Shown: positions 25,333 through 34,480, counted from the first letter of the stretch. The stretch: 52,204 nt of DNA from Atlantibacter sp032075065 (GCF_032075065.1 NZ_DAMAZC010000008.1:1-52204); one strand, 5' to 3'. Numbers and translations are program-made. Notes: generated from the sequence alone by a model not told the origin.

Positions 25333-26121
25333 ATGGGTTTTCTTACCGGTAAGCGCATTCTGGTGACTGGCGTCGCCAGCAAACTTTCCATCGCCTTTGG
25401 TATCGCGCAGGCGATGCATCGCGAAGGGGCTGAACTGGCGTTCACCTATCAAAACGACAAGCTGAAAGGCCGCGTGGAAGAGTTTGCCGCTCAACTGGGC
25501 TCCAGCATTGTGCTGCCGTGCGACGTAGCTGAAGATGCCAGCATTGACGCGCTGTTCGCGGAACTGGCGAAAGTATGGCCGAAATTTGACGGTTTCGTTC
25601 ACTCCATAGGCTTTGCGCCGGGCGATCAGTTGGATGGCGACTATGTCAACGCCGTGACCCGTGAAGGCTTCAAAATCGCTCACGATATCAGTTCTTACAG
25701 CTTTGTTGCCCTGGCTAAAGCCAGCCGCGAGATGCTGAATCCGGGTTCCGCCCTGCTGACCCTGTCATACCTCGGCGCAGAGCGCGCAATCCCGAACTAC
25801 AACGTGATGGGCCTGGCGAAAGCGTCGCTGGAAGCCAACGTGCGTTATATGGCCAATGCCATGGGTCCGGAAGGCGTGCGCGTTAACGGCATTTCTGCTG
25901 GTCCGATCCGCACGCTGGCGGCATCTGGCATTAAGGATTTCCGTAAAATGCTGGCGCACTGCGAAGCGGTTACCCCGATTCGCCGTACCGTTACCATTGA
26001 GGATGTGGGCAACAGCGCTGCATTCCTGTGCTCCGATCTCTCTGGGGGCATTACCGGCGAAGTGGTTCACGTTGACGGCGGTTTCAGCATCGCTGCGATG
26101 AACGAGCTGGAACTGAAATAA
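25333..26121 (+). CDS. fabI: Enoyl-ACP reductase FabI
   Basis: A 262-residue NADH-dependent enoyl-ACP reductase that completes each cycle of fatty-acid elongation; the target of triclosan. It has the SDR fold with cofactor loop 'VTGVASKLSIAFGIA' and catalytic Tyr156 and Lys163 (NYNVMGLAK). Gly93 and Met159, whose changes give triclosan resistance, are wild type. Start supported by AAGGA 10 nt upstream. Confidence 0.98.
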   Translation: MGFLTGKRILVTGVASKLSIAFGIAQAMHREGAELAFTYQNDKLKGRVEEFAAQLGSSIVLPCDVAEDASIDALFAELAKVWPKFDGFVHSIGFAPGDQLDGDYVNAVTREGFKIAHDISSYSFVALAKASREMLNPGSALLTLSYLGAERAIPNYNVMGLAKASLEANVRYMANAMGPEGVRVNGISAGPIRTLAASGIKDFRKMLAHCEAVTPIRRTVTIEDVGNSAAFLCSDLSGGITGEVVHVDGGFSIAAMNELELK

Positions 26122-26140
26122 TTCCCTTTACGTAATGCCA

Positions 26141-26165
26141 AAGCGGGCTGAGGCCCGCTTTTTTA
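26141..26165 (+). terminator. fabI intrinsic terminator
   Basis: Stem AAGCGGGC / GCCCGCTT with a 4-nt loop, then a T-run, 20 nt after the stop codon. Confidence 0.9.
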
Positions 26166-26327
26166 TTTCCCGAGCTTCACTCCCCTCCTCCTGTTTATAG
26201 CTTTCCGATCTTAAATATCACTGAACAATCTTTTGTGCGCCGTTGCCCTTACGCCAGGATAAGGCTGCGAACCAGGCCCGGTAAGCCGATCGGGCTTTGG
26301 GTCTTTCATTTTTTTCAAGGAAAGCTC

Positions 26328-27488
26328 ATGGAACAACGCCGCCGCGAAACCGGTCGTAACCACTGGTATCATGAAACTCAGTCAAGCCGTCTTCCTGATG
26401 ATGTGGTGTCGCTGGTACCGGAAGCTGCCCATGTGCAGGATCGGTTTTTGCTGGATCTCATCGTTGATGACGCCCTGCTGGCTCCGCACCGGTTATGGTT
26501 ATCCACCGCCCGTAAACTCAGCGCGCTGTTTTTCCCCGAACACCTCGTACCTAACCGGCTCAATACACTGAGCAGCTATGATCGCCTGAGCACCGCGCTC
26601 ACGGTGGCGCAGGTGTATGGCGTACAGCGGCTGTGTAATCATTATGCCGCTCGCCTCACTCCCTTACCCGGCCCCGATTCCTCCCGCGAGAGCAACCGCC
26701 GCCTGACGTTGATCACCCAGTACGCGCGCCAGCTCGCCAGCCAGCCAACCTTGATTGATAGCAATTTGCGCCGCCAGCTCGAAGAGGCCGGGCTGTCCAC
26801 CGGCGATATCGTCGCGTTTAACCAGATCATCGGCTTCGTGGGTTTTCAGGCGCGAGTGGTTGCGGCATTTCAGGCCGCAATGGGGATACCGGTACGCTGG
26901 CTGCCCGGTTTTGATATTCAGCAGGACGCGCCCGCTGAACGGTTCCATCAAGCGCCAGCGATTTGGCGCGCCGATTTTCCTCAGTACGACGCGCCGCAGG
27001 CTAACGAACGGCTTACAGAACGTTTTTTACAGTGCGCTCAGCAGCCGCTGTTGCGCGAACTGGCGGGTTTATTGATTCAGGATGCGCTGGCGCTGGAGCC
27101 TCTTGTGCTGCTCATTACGCAGTTGCAGCCAGCGCAGGATATCCTTCACGTCGCCCGCCTCGCCGCGCTGGTCAGCGCACGGATCAACGGCAGCGTTGCC
27201 TGCTTTAACGATACGGCTCAGGTGTGGAGCGGCGACGCGGGTCTGGTCGACGCGGTGCGCAACGGCGAACGGGCCATGAATGCCTGGAGCCATCATCATC
27301 CGTTAGAGCGAGCCGTTATTCACGCCACTCAGTGGCTGACTCGCGCACCCGATCGCTTTAGCCAGGCGCATCTCCAGCCGTTAATGGAGCACGGATTATC
27401 TAACGACCAGGCGCTGCGCCTACTGATATGGGCAGGAGCCTGCGGCTGGCTTAATCGCCTGAAACTGGGGCTTGGCGATTTCACCTGA
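26328..27488 (+). CDS. yciW: YciW, AhpD-like putative peroxidase/oxidoreductase
   Basis: A 386-residue protein, colinear with E. coli YciW between fabI and rnb. E. coli YciW has been linked to cysteine/methionine metabolism, and its sequence is distantly like AhpD/carboxymuconolactone decarboxylase proteins; no enzymatic activity is firmly known. The mostly helical sequence has two repeats of the 'LTVAQVYGVQRLCNHYAARL' and 'DILHVARLAALVSARINGSVACFN' kind, the latter resembling the AhpD region, but with only one Cys instead of CxxC. The start at 26328 (AAGGA 7 nt upstream) is preferred to a longer frame from 26235. Confidence 0.88.
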   Translation: MEQRRRETGRNHWYHETQSSRLPDDVVSLVPEAAHVQDRFLLDLIVDDALLAPHRLWLSTARKLSALFFPEHLVPNRLNTLSSYDRLSTALTVAQVYGVQRLCNHYAARLTPLPGPDSSRESNRRLTLITQYARQLASQPTLIDSNLRRQLEEAGLSTGDIVAFNQIIGFVGFQARVVAAFQAAMGIPVRWLPGFDIQQDAPAERFHQAPAIWRADFPQYDAPQANERLTERFLQCAQQPLLRELAGLLIQDALALEPLVLLITQLQPAQDILHVARLAALVSARINGSVACFNDTAQVWSGDAGLVDAVRNGERAMNAWSHHHPLERAVIHATQWLTRAPDRFSQAHLQPLMEHGLSNDQALRLLIWAGACGWLNRLKLGLGDFT

Positions 27489-27589
27489 AACCGCGCGTTC
27501 GCGCGATTCCAGGGCAAAGAGCGCTTGATGCCACCCCCGGAATCGCGTAAAACTGTCAGCCGCTCAATTGGCCACGAAAATGCGAAAAT

Positions 27590-29524
27590 ATGTTTCAGGA
27601 TAACCCGCTGCTAGCGCAGCTTAAACAGCAACTGCATTCCCAAACGCCCCGCGCCGAAGGCGTGGTAAAAGCCACCGAAAAAGGATTTGGTTTTCTCGAA
27701 GTTGACGCGCAAAAAAGCTACTTCATTCCGCCGCCGCAGATGAAAAAAGTGATGCACGGCGACCGGATCAGCGCCGTTATTCACACCGAAAAAGAGAAAG
27801 AGAGCGCGGAACCAGAAACGCTGATCGAACCTTTCCTGACCCGCTTCGTTGGCCGGGTACAAAAGAAAGACGACCGTCTTTCCATCGTACCGGATCATCC
27901 CCTGATCAAAGACGTTATCTCCTGCCGCGCCGCCAGGAATGTTGAGCATGATTTCCAGAACGGCGACTGGGCAGTGGCAGAAATGCGCCGCCATCCGCTG
28001 AAAGGCGATCGCGGTTTCTATGCGGAACTCACCCAATACATTACCTTTGGCGATGACCATTTCGCTCCGTGGTGGGTAACCCTGGCGCGCCATAATCTGG
28101 AACGCGAAGCGCCAAACGGCGTGGCGACCGAGATGCTGGATGAAGGTCTGGTACGCGAAGATCTCACCGCGCTGGATTTTGTCACCATCGACAGCGCCAG
28201 TACCGAAGATATGGACGATGCGCTGTTTGTCGAACAGCGTGAAGACGGCAGCCTGGCGCTGACCGTGGCGATTGCCGACCCTACTGCCTGGATTGCGCCG
28301 AACAGCAAACTTGACGGCATGGCGAAAATCCGCGCGTTTACTAACTATCTGCCGGGCTTTAATATCCCGATGCTGCCGCGCGAGCTGTCAGATGATCTGT
28401 GCTCGCTGCGCGCCCACGAAGCGCGTCCGGCGCTGGCCTGCCGTATGGTGATCCAGCAGAACGGTGCTATCGCCGACGATATCCGTTTCTTTGCCGCGAC
28501 CGTGGAGTCCAAAGCCAAACTGGCCTATGACAACGTCTCCGACTGGCTGGAAAACAGCGGCGAATGGCAGCCGGAAAGCGAAGCTATTGCCAACCAGATC
28601 CGCCTGCTGCAACAGGTCTGCGAACGCCGTAACAGCTGGCGTCACCAGCATGCGCTGGTATTTAAAGACCGCCCGGATTACCGTTTTGTGCTGGGTGAGA
28701 AAGGCGAAGTGCTGGATATCGTGGCTGAGCCGCGCCGCATCGCTAACCGCATCGTCGAAGAATCAATGATTGCCGCTAACGTCTGCGCCGCGCGCGTATT
28801 GCGCGACAAGCTGGGCTTCGGCATTTACAACGTTCACGCTGGGTTCGATCCGGCCAATACCGAGCAACTGGCTACCCTGCTGCAATCCCACGGTATGCAT
28901 GTTGATGCCCAGGAAGTGCTGACGCTGGAAGGCTTCTGCAAACTGCGCCGCGAACTGGACGCCCAGCCGACCGGTTTCCTGGACAGCCGCATCCGCCGCT
29001 TCCAGTCCTTTGCGGAAATCAGCACCGAACCAGGCGCGCATTTTGGCCTTGGCCTTGAAGCCTATGCCACCTGGACGTCGCCGATTCGTAAGTATGGCGA
29101 CATGATTAACCATCGCCTGCTAAAAGCCATCATCAAAGGCGAAACCGCAGAGCGCCCGCAGGATGACGTGTTGACGCCGATGGCGGAGCGCCGCCGCGCC
29201 AACCGTATGGCGGAGCGCGACGTAGGCGACTGGCTTTATGCCCGTTTCCTGAAGGATAAAGCCGGTACTGATACCCGTTTTGCGGCGGAAATCATTGATA
29301 TTAGCCGCGGCGGTATGCGCGTGCGTCTGGTGGATAATGGCGCCGTCGCATTTATTCCTGCGCCGTTTCTTCACGCGGTGCGCGATGAGCTGGTATGCAG
29401 CCAGGAAAGCGGCACCGTGCAGATTAAGGGTGAAGTGGCCTATAAAGTCACTGACGTTATTGATGTAACCATTGCAGAAGTGCGCATGGAAACCCGTAGC
29501 GTGATCGCGCGTCCGGCAGCGTAG
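27590..29524 (+). CDS. rnb: Exoribonuclease II
   Basis: A 644-residue 3'-5' exoribonuclease that degrades single-stranded RNA, same length as in E. coli. Order: two N-terminal cold-shock domains (about 1-180), the RNB catalytic domain with the metal-binding aspartates in 'DSASTEDMDDALF' (about 201-213), and a C-terminal S1 domain (about 558-644). It ends with a terminator and is a single-gene unit. Confidence 0.98.
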   Translation: MFQDNPLLAQLKQQLHSQTPRAEGVVKATEKGFGFLEVDAQKSYFIPPPQMKKVMHGDRISAVIHTEKEKESAEPETLIEPFLTRFVGRVQKKDDRLSIVPDHPLIKDVISCRAARNVEHDFQNGDWAVAEMRRHPLKGDRGFYAELTQYITFGDDHFAPWWVTLARHNLEREAPNGVATEMLDEGLVREDLTALDFVTIDSASTEDMDDALFVEQREDGSLALTVAIADPTAWIAPNSKLDGMAKIRAFTNYLPGFNIPMLPRELSDDLCSLRAHEARPALACRMVIQQNGAIADDIRFFAATVESKAKLAYDNVSDWLENSGEWQPESEAIANQIRLLQQVCERRNSWRHQHALVFKDRPDYRFVLGEKGEVLDIVAEPRRIANRIVEESMIAANVCAARVLRDKLGFGIYNVHAGFDPANTEQLATLLQSHGMHVDAQEVLTLEGFCKLRRELDAQPTGFLDSRIRRFQSFAEISTEPGAHFGLGLEAYATWTSPIRKYGDMINHRLLKAIIKGETAERPQDDVLTPMAERRRANRMAERDVGDWLYARFLKDKAGTDTRFAAEIIDISRGGMRVRLVDNGAVAFIPAPFLHAVRDELVCSQESGTVQIKGEVAYKVTDVIDVTIAEVRMETRSVIARPAA

Positions 29525-29531
29525 TGCTTTT

Positions 29532-29560
29532 CTCCCCGGTTTACGCCGGGGAGTATTTTC
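29532..29560 (+). terminator. rnb intrinsic terminator
   Basis: Stem CTCCCCGG / CCGGGGAG with a 6-nt loop and TATTTTC, a few bases after the rnb stop. Confidence 0.88.
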
Positions 29561-29680
29561 AGATTTTTGCGACCAAAGCAGACCAATATTATCGTTTCTG
29601 CTCGCAGTCCCGCGCCAAACTTCCCGATAAAATAGCGTTTAGCGTTGTTATTCATTAAAAACGATGAACTAAGCGGATAG

Positions 29681-29689
29681 TGCTACACT
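29681..29689 (+). promoter_or_regulatory. Possible extended -10 promoter of rpfR
   Basis: TGCTACACT, an extended -10 element of the sigma-70/sigma-S type, about 136 nt before the rpfR start. No strong -35 is seen. The 300-base gap between rnb and this gene otherwise holds only the rnb terminator and AT-rich sequence. Confidence 0.4.
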
Positions 29690-29824
29690 TCACATTGCCA
29701 CGTTTAATCAATTAACTTCTATAAAAACAAAATATTTACGTCTTAATCCTGCTTGCCAGTAACCCTTGATTTTCGTTATAAAATTCAGCGGTTGCGAATT
29801 AAAAAACGGTGTTCAGGAGAACCC

Positions 29825-31816
29825 ATGAAAGATGACCTGGAACAAAACTTGCTGTATCGCTATTTGGGAACGGCCAGCCCTTACTGGCGACTGCCGCTGG
29901 ATAGTAACGCATTGCAATTATCCGCAACGGAAAATGGTGACAGCAATCAGGTTATTAGCCTGACGCCGGAAGAAGCTTCTCAAATACGTGAAATGACGGT
30001 GATTACGTCCAGCGTTACCCTGAACGTTTCTTTTTTTGGCGTGACGATGCCACTACATTTAGTGGGCCGAAAAATTTCCCGACGTGAATGGGCGGGAACG
30101 GCGTCCGCATGGAACGATACCCCTTCTGTCGCCAGGGATTTGGTCCAGGGGCTATCATTCGCCGAGCAGGTGGTCTCTGAAGCGAATTCGGTGATTGTTA
30201 TTCTCGACAGGATGGGAAATATCCAGCGCTTTAATCGGCTATGTGAAGAATACACCGGGCTCAAGGAACACGAAGTTATCGGCCAGAACGTATACAAATT
30301 ATTTATGAGCCCGTCTGAAGCCGCAGCGTCCCGCCAAAATATATCCATGTTCTTCCGCGACGGCAGCTCTTATGAAGTCGAACGCTGGATAAAAACCCGC
30401 AAAGGGCAACGGCTGTTTTTATTTCGCAATAAATTTGTCCACAGCGGCAGCGGAAAAAATGAAATTTTTCTTATCTGTTCCGGCACCGATATTACCGAAG
30501 AGCGCCGCGCCCAGGAGCGCTTACGGGTATTAGCCAATACCGATACCGTGACCGGCTTACCCAACCGCAACGCCATTTATGAATTGATTACTGAAGCCAT
30601 TACCCAGCGCGGCGAAACCCAGGTCGGCGTGGTGTATCTGGATTTGGATAATTTCAAAAAAGTGAACGATGCATACGGGCACCTGTTTGGCGATCAACTG
30701 CTTCAGTCGGTTTCGCTGGCGATATTAAGCTGCCTGGAAGAGGGACAGGTGTTGGCGCGTCTCGGCGGCGATGAGTTTATCGTGCTGGCTAACGACACGT
30801 CCCAGAGCGCGCTGGAAGCCATGGCGTCACGCATCCTGACCCGGCTGAAGCAGCCGTTCCGCATCGGGCTTATTGAGGTCTATACCAGCTGTTCGCTGGG
30901 CATCGCCCTGGCGCCGCAGCACGGGCTGGATCATGAGAGCGTGATCCGCAACGCCGATACCGCTATGTATACCGCTAAAGAAGGCGGGCGCGGCAAGTTC
31001 TGCGTATTCTCTCCGGAAATGAATCAGCGGGTATTTGAGTATCTCTGGCTCGATACCAACCTGCGTAAAGCCCTGGATAACGATCAGTTGGTTATCCACT
31101 ATCAGCCGAAAATTACCTGGCGCGGCGAGGTGCGCAGCGTGGAAGCGCTGGTGCGCTGGCAGTCGCCGGAGCGCGGTATGATCCAGCCGCAGGATTTTAT
31201 CGCCTACGCGGAAGAATCAGGGCTGATTGTGCCGCTTGGGCGCTGGGTTATGCTCGATGTGGTACGCCAAGTGGCGAAGTGGCGCGATAAAGGGATCAAT
31301 CTGCGGGTGGCGGTTAACGTCTCGGCACGCCAGCTTGCCGATCAAACCATTTTTACCGATTTAAAACAGGCGCTGGCGGATCTTAATTTCGAATACTGCC
31401 CCATTGACGTGGAGCTAACCGAAAGCTGTTTAATTGAAAACGAGGAGCTGGCGCTGTCGGTGATCCAGCAATTCAGCAGCCTCGGGGCGCAAATTCATCT
31501 GGATGATTTCGGGACCGGGTACTCGTCGCTGTCGCAGCTGGCGCGTTTCCCCATCGACGCGATAAAACTCGACCAGACTTTTGTCAGCAATGTACACAAG
31601 CAGTCGGTGTCGCAGTCGCTGGTGCGCGCGATCGTGGCGGTGGCCCAGGCGTTGAATTTGCAAGTGATTGCAGAGGGTGTGGAAAACACAAAAGAAGACG
31701 CCTTTCTGACTAAGAACGGCGTCAATGAACGGCAAGGATTTTTATTTGCTAAGCCAATGCCCGCTGCCGCACTCGAACGCTGGCTCAAACGTTATCAAAC
31801 CCGAATGATGCGTTAA
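29825..31816 (+). CDS. pdeR: RpfR/PdeR (YciR): PAS-GGDEF-EAL c-di-GMP protein, DSF receptor
   Basis: A 663-residue cytoplasmic protein, orthologue of E. coli YciR/Gmr (PdeR) and of RpfR in Cronobacter and Burkholderia. Order: an N-terminal domain of about 95 residues, which in RpfR proteins binds RpfF; a PAS domain (about 107-220) that binds DSF-type cis-2-unsaturated fatty acids; GGDEF (intact GGDEF at 314-318); and EAL (E440-A-L442, DDFGTGYSSL at 560-569). In RpfR, signal binding raises phosphodiesterase activity; in E. coli, PdeR is a trigger enzyme acting on DgcM/MlrA in curli control. The ATG at 29825 (AGGAG upstream) gives the E. coli start. The 3' end overlaps rpfF by 4 nt, convergently. 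Confidence 0.96.
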   Translation: MKDDLEQNLLYRYLGTASPYWRLPLDSNALQLSATENGDSNQVISLTPEEASQIREMTVITSSVTLNVSFFGVTMPLHLVGRKISRREWAGTASAWNDTPSVARDLVQGLSFAEQVVSEANSVIVILDRMGNIQRFNRLCEEYTGLKEHEVIGQNVYKLFMSPSEAAASRQNISMFFRDGSSYEVERWIKTRKGQRLFLFRNKFVHSGSGKNEIFLICSGTDITEERRAQERLRVLANTDTVTGLPNRNAIYELITEAITQRGETQVGVVYLDLDNFKKVNDAYGHLFGDQLLQSVSLAILSCLEEGQVLARLGGDEFIVLANDTSQSALEAMASRILTRLKQPFRIGLIEVYTSCSLGIALAPQHGLDHESVIRNADTAMYTAKEGGRGKFCVFSPEMNQRVFEYLWLDTNLRKALDNDQLVIHYQPKITWRGEVRSVEALVRWQSPERGMIQPQDFIAYAEESGLIVPLGRWVMLDVVRQVAKWRDKGINLRVAVNVSARQLADQTIFTDLKQALADLNFEYCPIDVELTESCLIENEELALSVIQQFSSLGAQIHLDDFGTGYSSLSQLARFPIDAIKLDQTFVSNVHKQSVSQSLVRAIVAVAQALNLQVIAEGVENTKEDAFLTKNGVNERQGFLFAKPMPAAALERWLKRYQTRMMR

Positions 31817-32682
31817 CTGGCTTTACGCAACGCGCTGGTGGTGTGGCGATCCTGCAACAGCACCAGCCGTTCCATATAGGCAATGTCCTTAGGCTCCAGG
31901 CAAAATGCCGCCTCTACCCAGTCCTCGGTAATATCCATCAGTTCGGCGCGCGGCAGTCTCAGCACCCGCTGACGCGCGCGCAGCATCGCGCGCACGCCGT
32001 TAAGCCGGGGTTGCAACGTATCAATAAAGGTTCGGGTAGCGATATAGCCCTGGCCCGGTTCAAATAACTCATCCACCAGGCCATTTTGCTGATGCCATTC
32101 GGCAGTGTGCGACTCGCCGGTAAAAATCAGGTTTTCGGCAAGCCGCATCCCTGCCCGCCGGGCGACCAGTGAATAGCCGCCCATGCCCGGGAACAGATTA
32201 AACGCCACTTCCGGGAAACCGAGCCGCGCGTCGCGCTGCGCCAGCACAAAATGGTGCGCCAACGCCGCCTCAAACCCACCGCCTAACGCGCTGCCTTCGA
32301 CCATGGCAAGGCTAATCGCGCCGGTATCAAACCCCCTTGAGGCCGCATGAACACAATCCACGCAGGCGCGCGCATAGGCGCGCAGCGCTTCACGTCGTCC
32401 GTTGCGAATGCAATCGACAAAAAAGTGCAAATCGCCGCCTGCATTGTAGATACCGGGAACCAGAGAACCAGTTACCCAGAAATCGACTTTATATTCGCTT
32501 TTCTGTACCAGATAACCCAGGTTCATGATCTCTTCAATCAGGGCATGATTAAAGCAAGGTCGCGGCTGCGCCCGCAGCATCATCCAGACGGTGCGGCGTT
32601 CCTCCTCGTAGTAAGCGCAGAGCTGGGTGAAACGTGCAGGATCGGTAAATAATTTACAGGTGGGGTGATTAAAAACTGTCAT
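31813..32682 (-). CDS. rpfF: DSF-family signal synthase RpfF (crotonase fold)
   Basis: A 289-residue crotonase-superfamily enzyme. RpfF dehydrates and cleaves 3-hydroxyacyl-ACP to give cis-2-unsaturated fatty acids (DSF/BDSF) used for cell-cell signalling. The two catalytic glutamates are visible as Glu138 (LGGGFEAAL) and Glu158 (LGFPEVAF), 20 residues apart as Glu141/Glu161 are in Xanthomonas RpfF, followed by the hallmark 'NLFPGMGGYS'. The ATG at 32682 is preferred over 32688, because GAGGA lies 6 nt upstream and the protein is then exactly 289 residues. E. coli K-12 lacks this gene. An ordinary enoyl-CoA hydratase is unlikely, given the long N-terminal part and the hallmark motifs. Confidence 0.92.
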   Translation of the reverse strand: MTVFNHPTCKLFTDPARFTQLCAYYEEERRTVWMMLRAQPRPCFNHALIEEIMNLGYLVQKSEYKVDFWVTGSLVPGIYNAGGDLHFFVDCIRNGRREALRAYARACVDCVHAASRGFDTGAISLAMVEGSALGGGFEAALAHHFVLAQRDARLGFPEVAFNLFPGMGGYSLVARRAGMRLAENLIFTGESHTAEWHQQNGLVDELFEPGQGYIATRTFIDTLQPRLNGVRAMLRARQRVLRLPRAELMDITEDWVEAAFCLEPKDIAYMERLVLLQDRHTTSALRKAS

Positions 32683-32891
32683 AGTCATTCCTCTTTTATG
32701 TGAATGCGGTAACCGCAGAGAAAGACTAATTCAACGCAATTACGACGGTGAGTGATTGCGGTTATTTATAATTATTCTTTATGTTTTAGGATCAAATAAT
32801 TGGTTAAGACCCGTCGGAAGCCGCTATCAACGCTTCTCTTTTGCGACGCTTTTAAGCATCATGGTGACTGCTTAATTAATAAGGACGCATC

Positions 32892-33074
32892 ATGTCAACG
32901 CTCGACGCCAAAGCCCTTGCCCATCGAATCGACACCGTGCTGGATATTCTGGTGGCCGGTGATTACCACTCCGCGATTAATAATCTCGAAATTCTGAAAG
33001 CCGAATTACTGGCGCAGGACCAGGGACGCGGCGATGAATTCCCCTCTCAGCCCAAAGCGCCGTGGGAAATATAG
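32892..33074 (+). CDS. yciZ: UPF0509 family protein YciZ
   Basis: A 60-residue acidic protein with the conserved core 'LDILVAGDYHSAINNLEILKAELL' and the C-terminal 'PKAPWEI' of the UPF0509 (YciZ) family, known only as a conserved short protein. It lies between pdeR/rpfF and yciT, as in E. coli. AAGGA precedes the ATG. Function unknown; the core could form two helices. Confidence 0.9.
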   Translation: MSTLDAKALAHRIDTVLDILVAGDYHSAINNLEILKAELLAQDQGRGDEFPSQPKAPWEI

Positions 33075-33126
33075 TCGCCGGGAAAGGGTTCTGAACCTGA
33101 CGGTTTTGCGCGCGGGATATATTTTT

Positions 33127-33166
33127 AAAGTTGAATCGCTGCGCTTAAACGGTCACACTCAACTTT
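33127..33166. repeat. Inverted repeat upstream of yciT
   Basis: Arms AAAGTTGA (33127-33134) and TCAACTTT (33159-33166), 24-nt spacer, centred about 105 bp before yciT. DeoR-family regulators often bind such paired half-sites near their own gene; unproven here. Confidence 0.35.
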
Positions 33167-33251
33167 TCGCGCTGCCACCCTGCCCGATCGTGAATTGCGC
33201 AGGACGGCAGGCTTCACCGATAGATGGCTTAGCCACGCTAAACTTGCTGAT

Positions 33252-34010
33252 ATGAATTCTCGACAACAAATAATTTTGCAAATGGTCATCGACCAGGGCC
33301 GCATGAGCGTCGCTGATTTAGCGAAAACCACCGGGGTTTCCGAAGTAACCATCCGCCAGGATCTTAACCTGCTGGAGAAGCACAGCTATTTGCGTCGCGC
33401 GCATGGCTACGCTGTGCCGCTGGACAGCGACGATGTTGAGACGCGGATGTTGAATAACTACGCCCTTAAGCGTCGTCTGGCAGAATTCGCCGCTTCGCTG
33501 GTTAATGACGGTGAAACGGTGTTTATTGAAAACGGCAGCAGCAATGCATTACTGGCGCGCACGCTTGCCGAGCAGAAAAACGTTACCCTGATTACCGTTA
33601 GCAGCTACATTGCGCATCTTCTTAAAGAAACGGACTGCGAAGTCATTTTGCTGGGCGGGATCTATCAAAAGAAAAGCGAGAGCATGGTCGGCCCCCTGAC
33701 CCGCCAGTATGTGCGTCAGGTGCATTTCAGTAAGGCGTTTATCGGCATCGACGGCTGGCAGCCGGAAACCGGCTTTACCGGACGCGATATGATGCGCACT
33801 GACGTGGTCAACGCCGTGCTGGAAAAAGGCGGCGAAGCGATTGTCCTGACCGACAGTTCAAAGTTTGGCGCGGTGCATCCCTATACGTTTATCCCAGCCA
33901 ACAGCTTTAGCCGCGTCATTACCGATGACGGGATTAAAACCGACGCCTTGCATCATCTGCGCAGCACCGGACTCGAGGTAAATCTGATCCCGCAATTCCC
34001 CGCCGCGTAA
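33252..34010 (+). CDS. yciT: DeoR-family regulator YciT
   Basis: A 252-residue regulator. The N-terminal DeoR helix-turn-helix (about 1-57, 'MSVADLAKTTGVSEVTIRQDLNLLEKHSYLRRAHG') is followed by the sugar-phosphate-isomerase-like effector domain ('VFIENGSSNALLARTL', 'AFIGIDGW', 'VLTDSSKFG'). It is of E. coli YciT length; E. coli YciT has been reported to act in osmotic-stress expression, and it lies next to osmB here as well. The start at 33252 is chosen over a longer frame from 33195 because it begins directly at the helix-turn-helix. Confidence 0.94.
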   Translation: MNSRQQIILQMVIDQGRMSVADLAKTTGVSEVTIRQDLNLLEKHSYLRRAHGYAVPLDSDDVETRMLNNYALKRRLAEFAASLVNDGETVFIENGSSNALLARTLAEQKNVTLITVSSYIAHLLKETDCEVILLGGIYQKKSESMVGPLTRQYVRQVHFSKAFIGIDGWQPETGFTGRDMMRTDVVNAVLEKGGEAIVLTDSSKFGAVHPYTFIPANSFSRVITDDGIKTDALHHLRSTGLEVNLIPQFPAA

Positions 34011-34210
34011 TATTTCGGGCCTGATCGTAAGACAGGCCCTCTCTCTGAGACTATTCCCATCGTCCAATTAGGACTATTTACCTGTATCAATGTTACAAAG
34101 AATTTAAAATTACTGTAGCGATATCACAGGAAGTAACTATCACCTGCGTGATGTGAATTACCTGACGCAACCCCGTTTCACGGATCGACGCTTTATTTGG
34201 CAGAGAGCTT

Positions 34211-34218
34211 CTATACTT
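34211..34218 (+). promoter_or_regulatory. Sigma-S-like -10 of osmB
   Basis: CTATACTT about 46 nt before the osmB start. The C before the TATACT hexamer is typical of sigma-S promoters, and osmB is osmotically and sigma-S induced in E. coli. Confidence 0.6.
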
Positions 34219-34264
34219 AAGGCGTGACTTCCTTCCGTGAATCAATTATTCAGGAGAAAGTATT

Positions 34265-34480
34265 ATGACATTAAATTACAAAAAAGCCGCTGCTGCGATG
34301 CTCGCTGTTACGCTGGTTATGTCTCTGAGCGCATGTTCTAACTGGTCTAAACGCGACCGTAACACCGCAATCGGCGCAGGTGCCGGTGCAATTGGCGGTT
34401 CGGTACTGACTGATGGCAGCACCCTGGGTACCCTGGGCGGTGCAGCGGTTGGCGGTATTATCGGTCACCAGATTGACTAA
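34265..34480 (+). CDS. osmB: Osmotically inducible lipoprotein OsmB
   Basis: A 71-residue lipoprotein, nearly the E. coli length. The signal peptide ends in the lipobox LSAC with lipidated Cys24. The mature part is a glycine-zipper domain (GAGAGAIGG...GTLGGAAVGGIIG) likely to associate with membrane. Upstream there is a sigma-S-like -10 element and AGGAGAA before the ATG; a strong hairpin lies downstream. Confidence 0.97.
   Translation: MTLNYKKAAAAMLAVTLVMSLSACSNWSKRDRNTAIGAGAGAIGGSVLTDGSTLGTLGGAAVGGIIGHQID

Noticed and set aside
33034..33255. 73-codon plus-strand frame between yciZ and yciT
   Set aside because: It overlaps the end of yciZ in another frame and has no Shine-Dalgarno or recognisable pattern.
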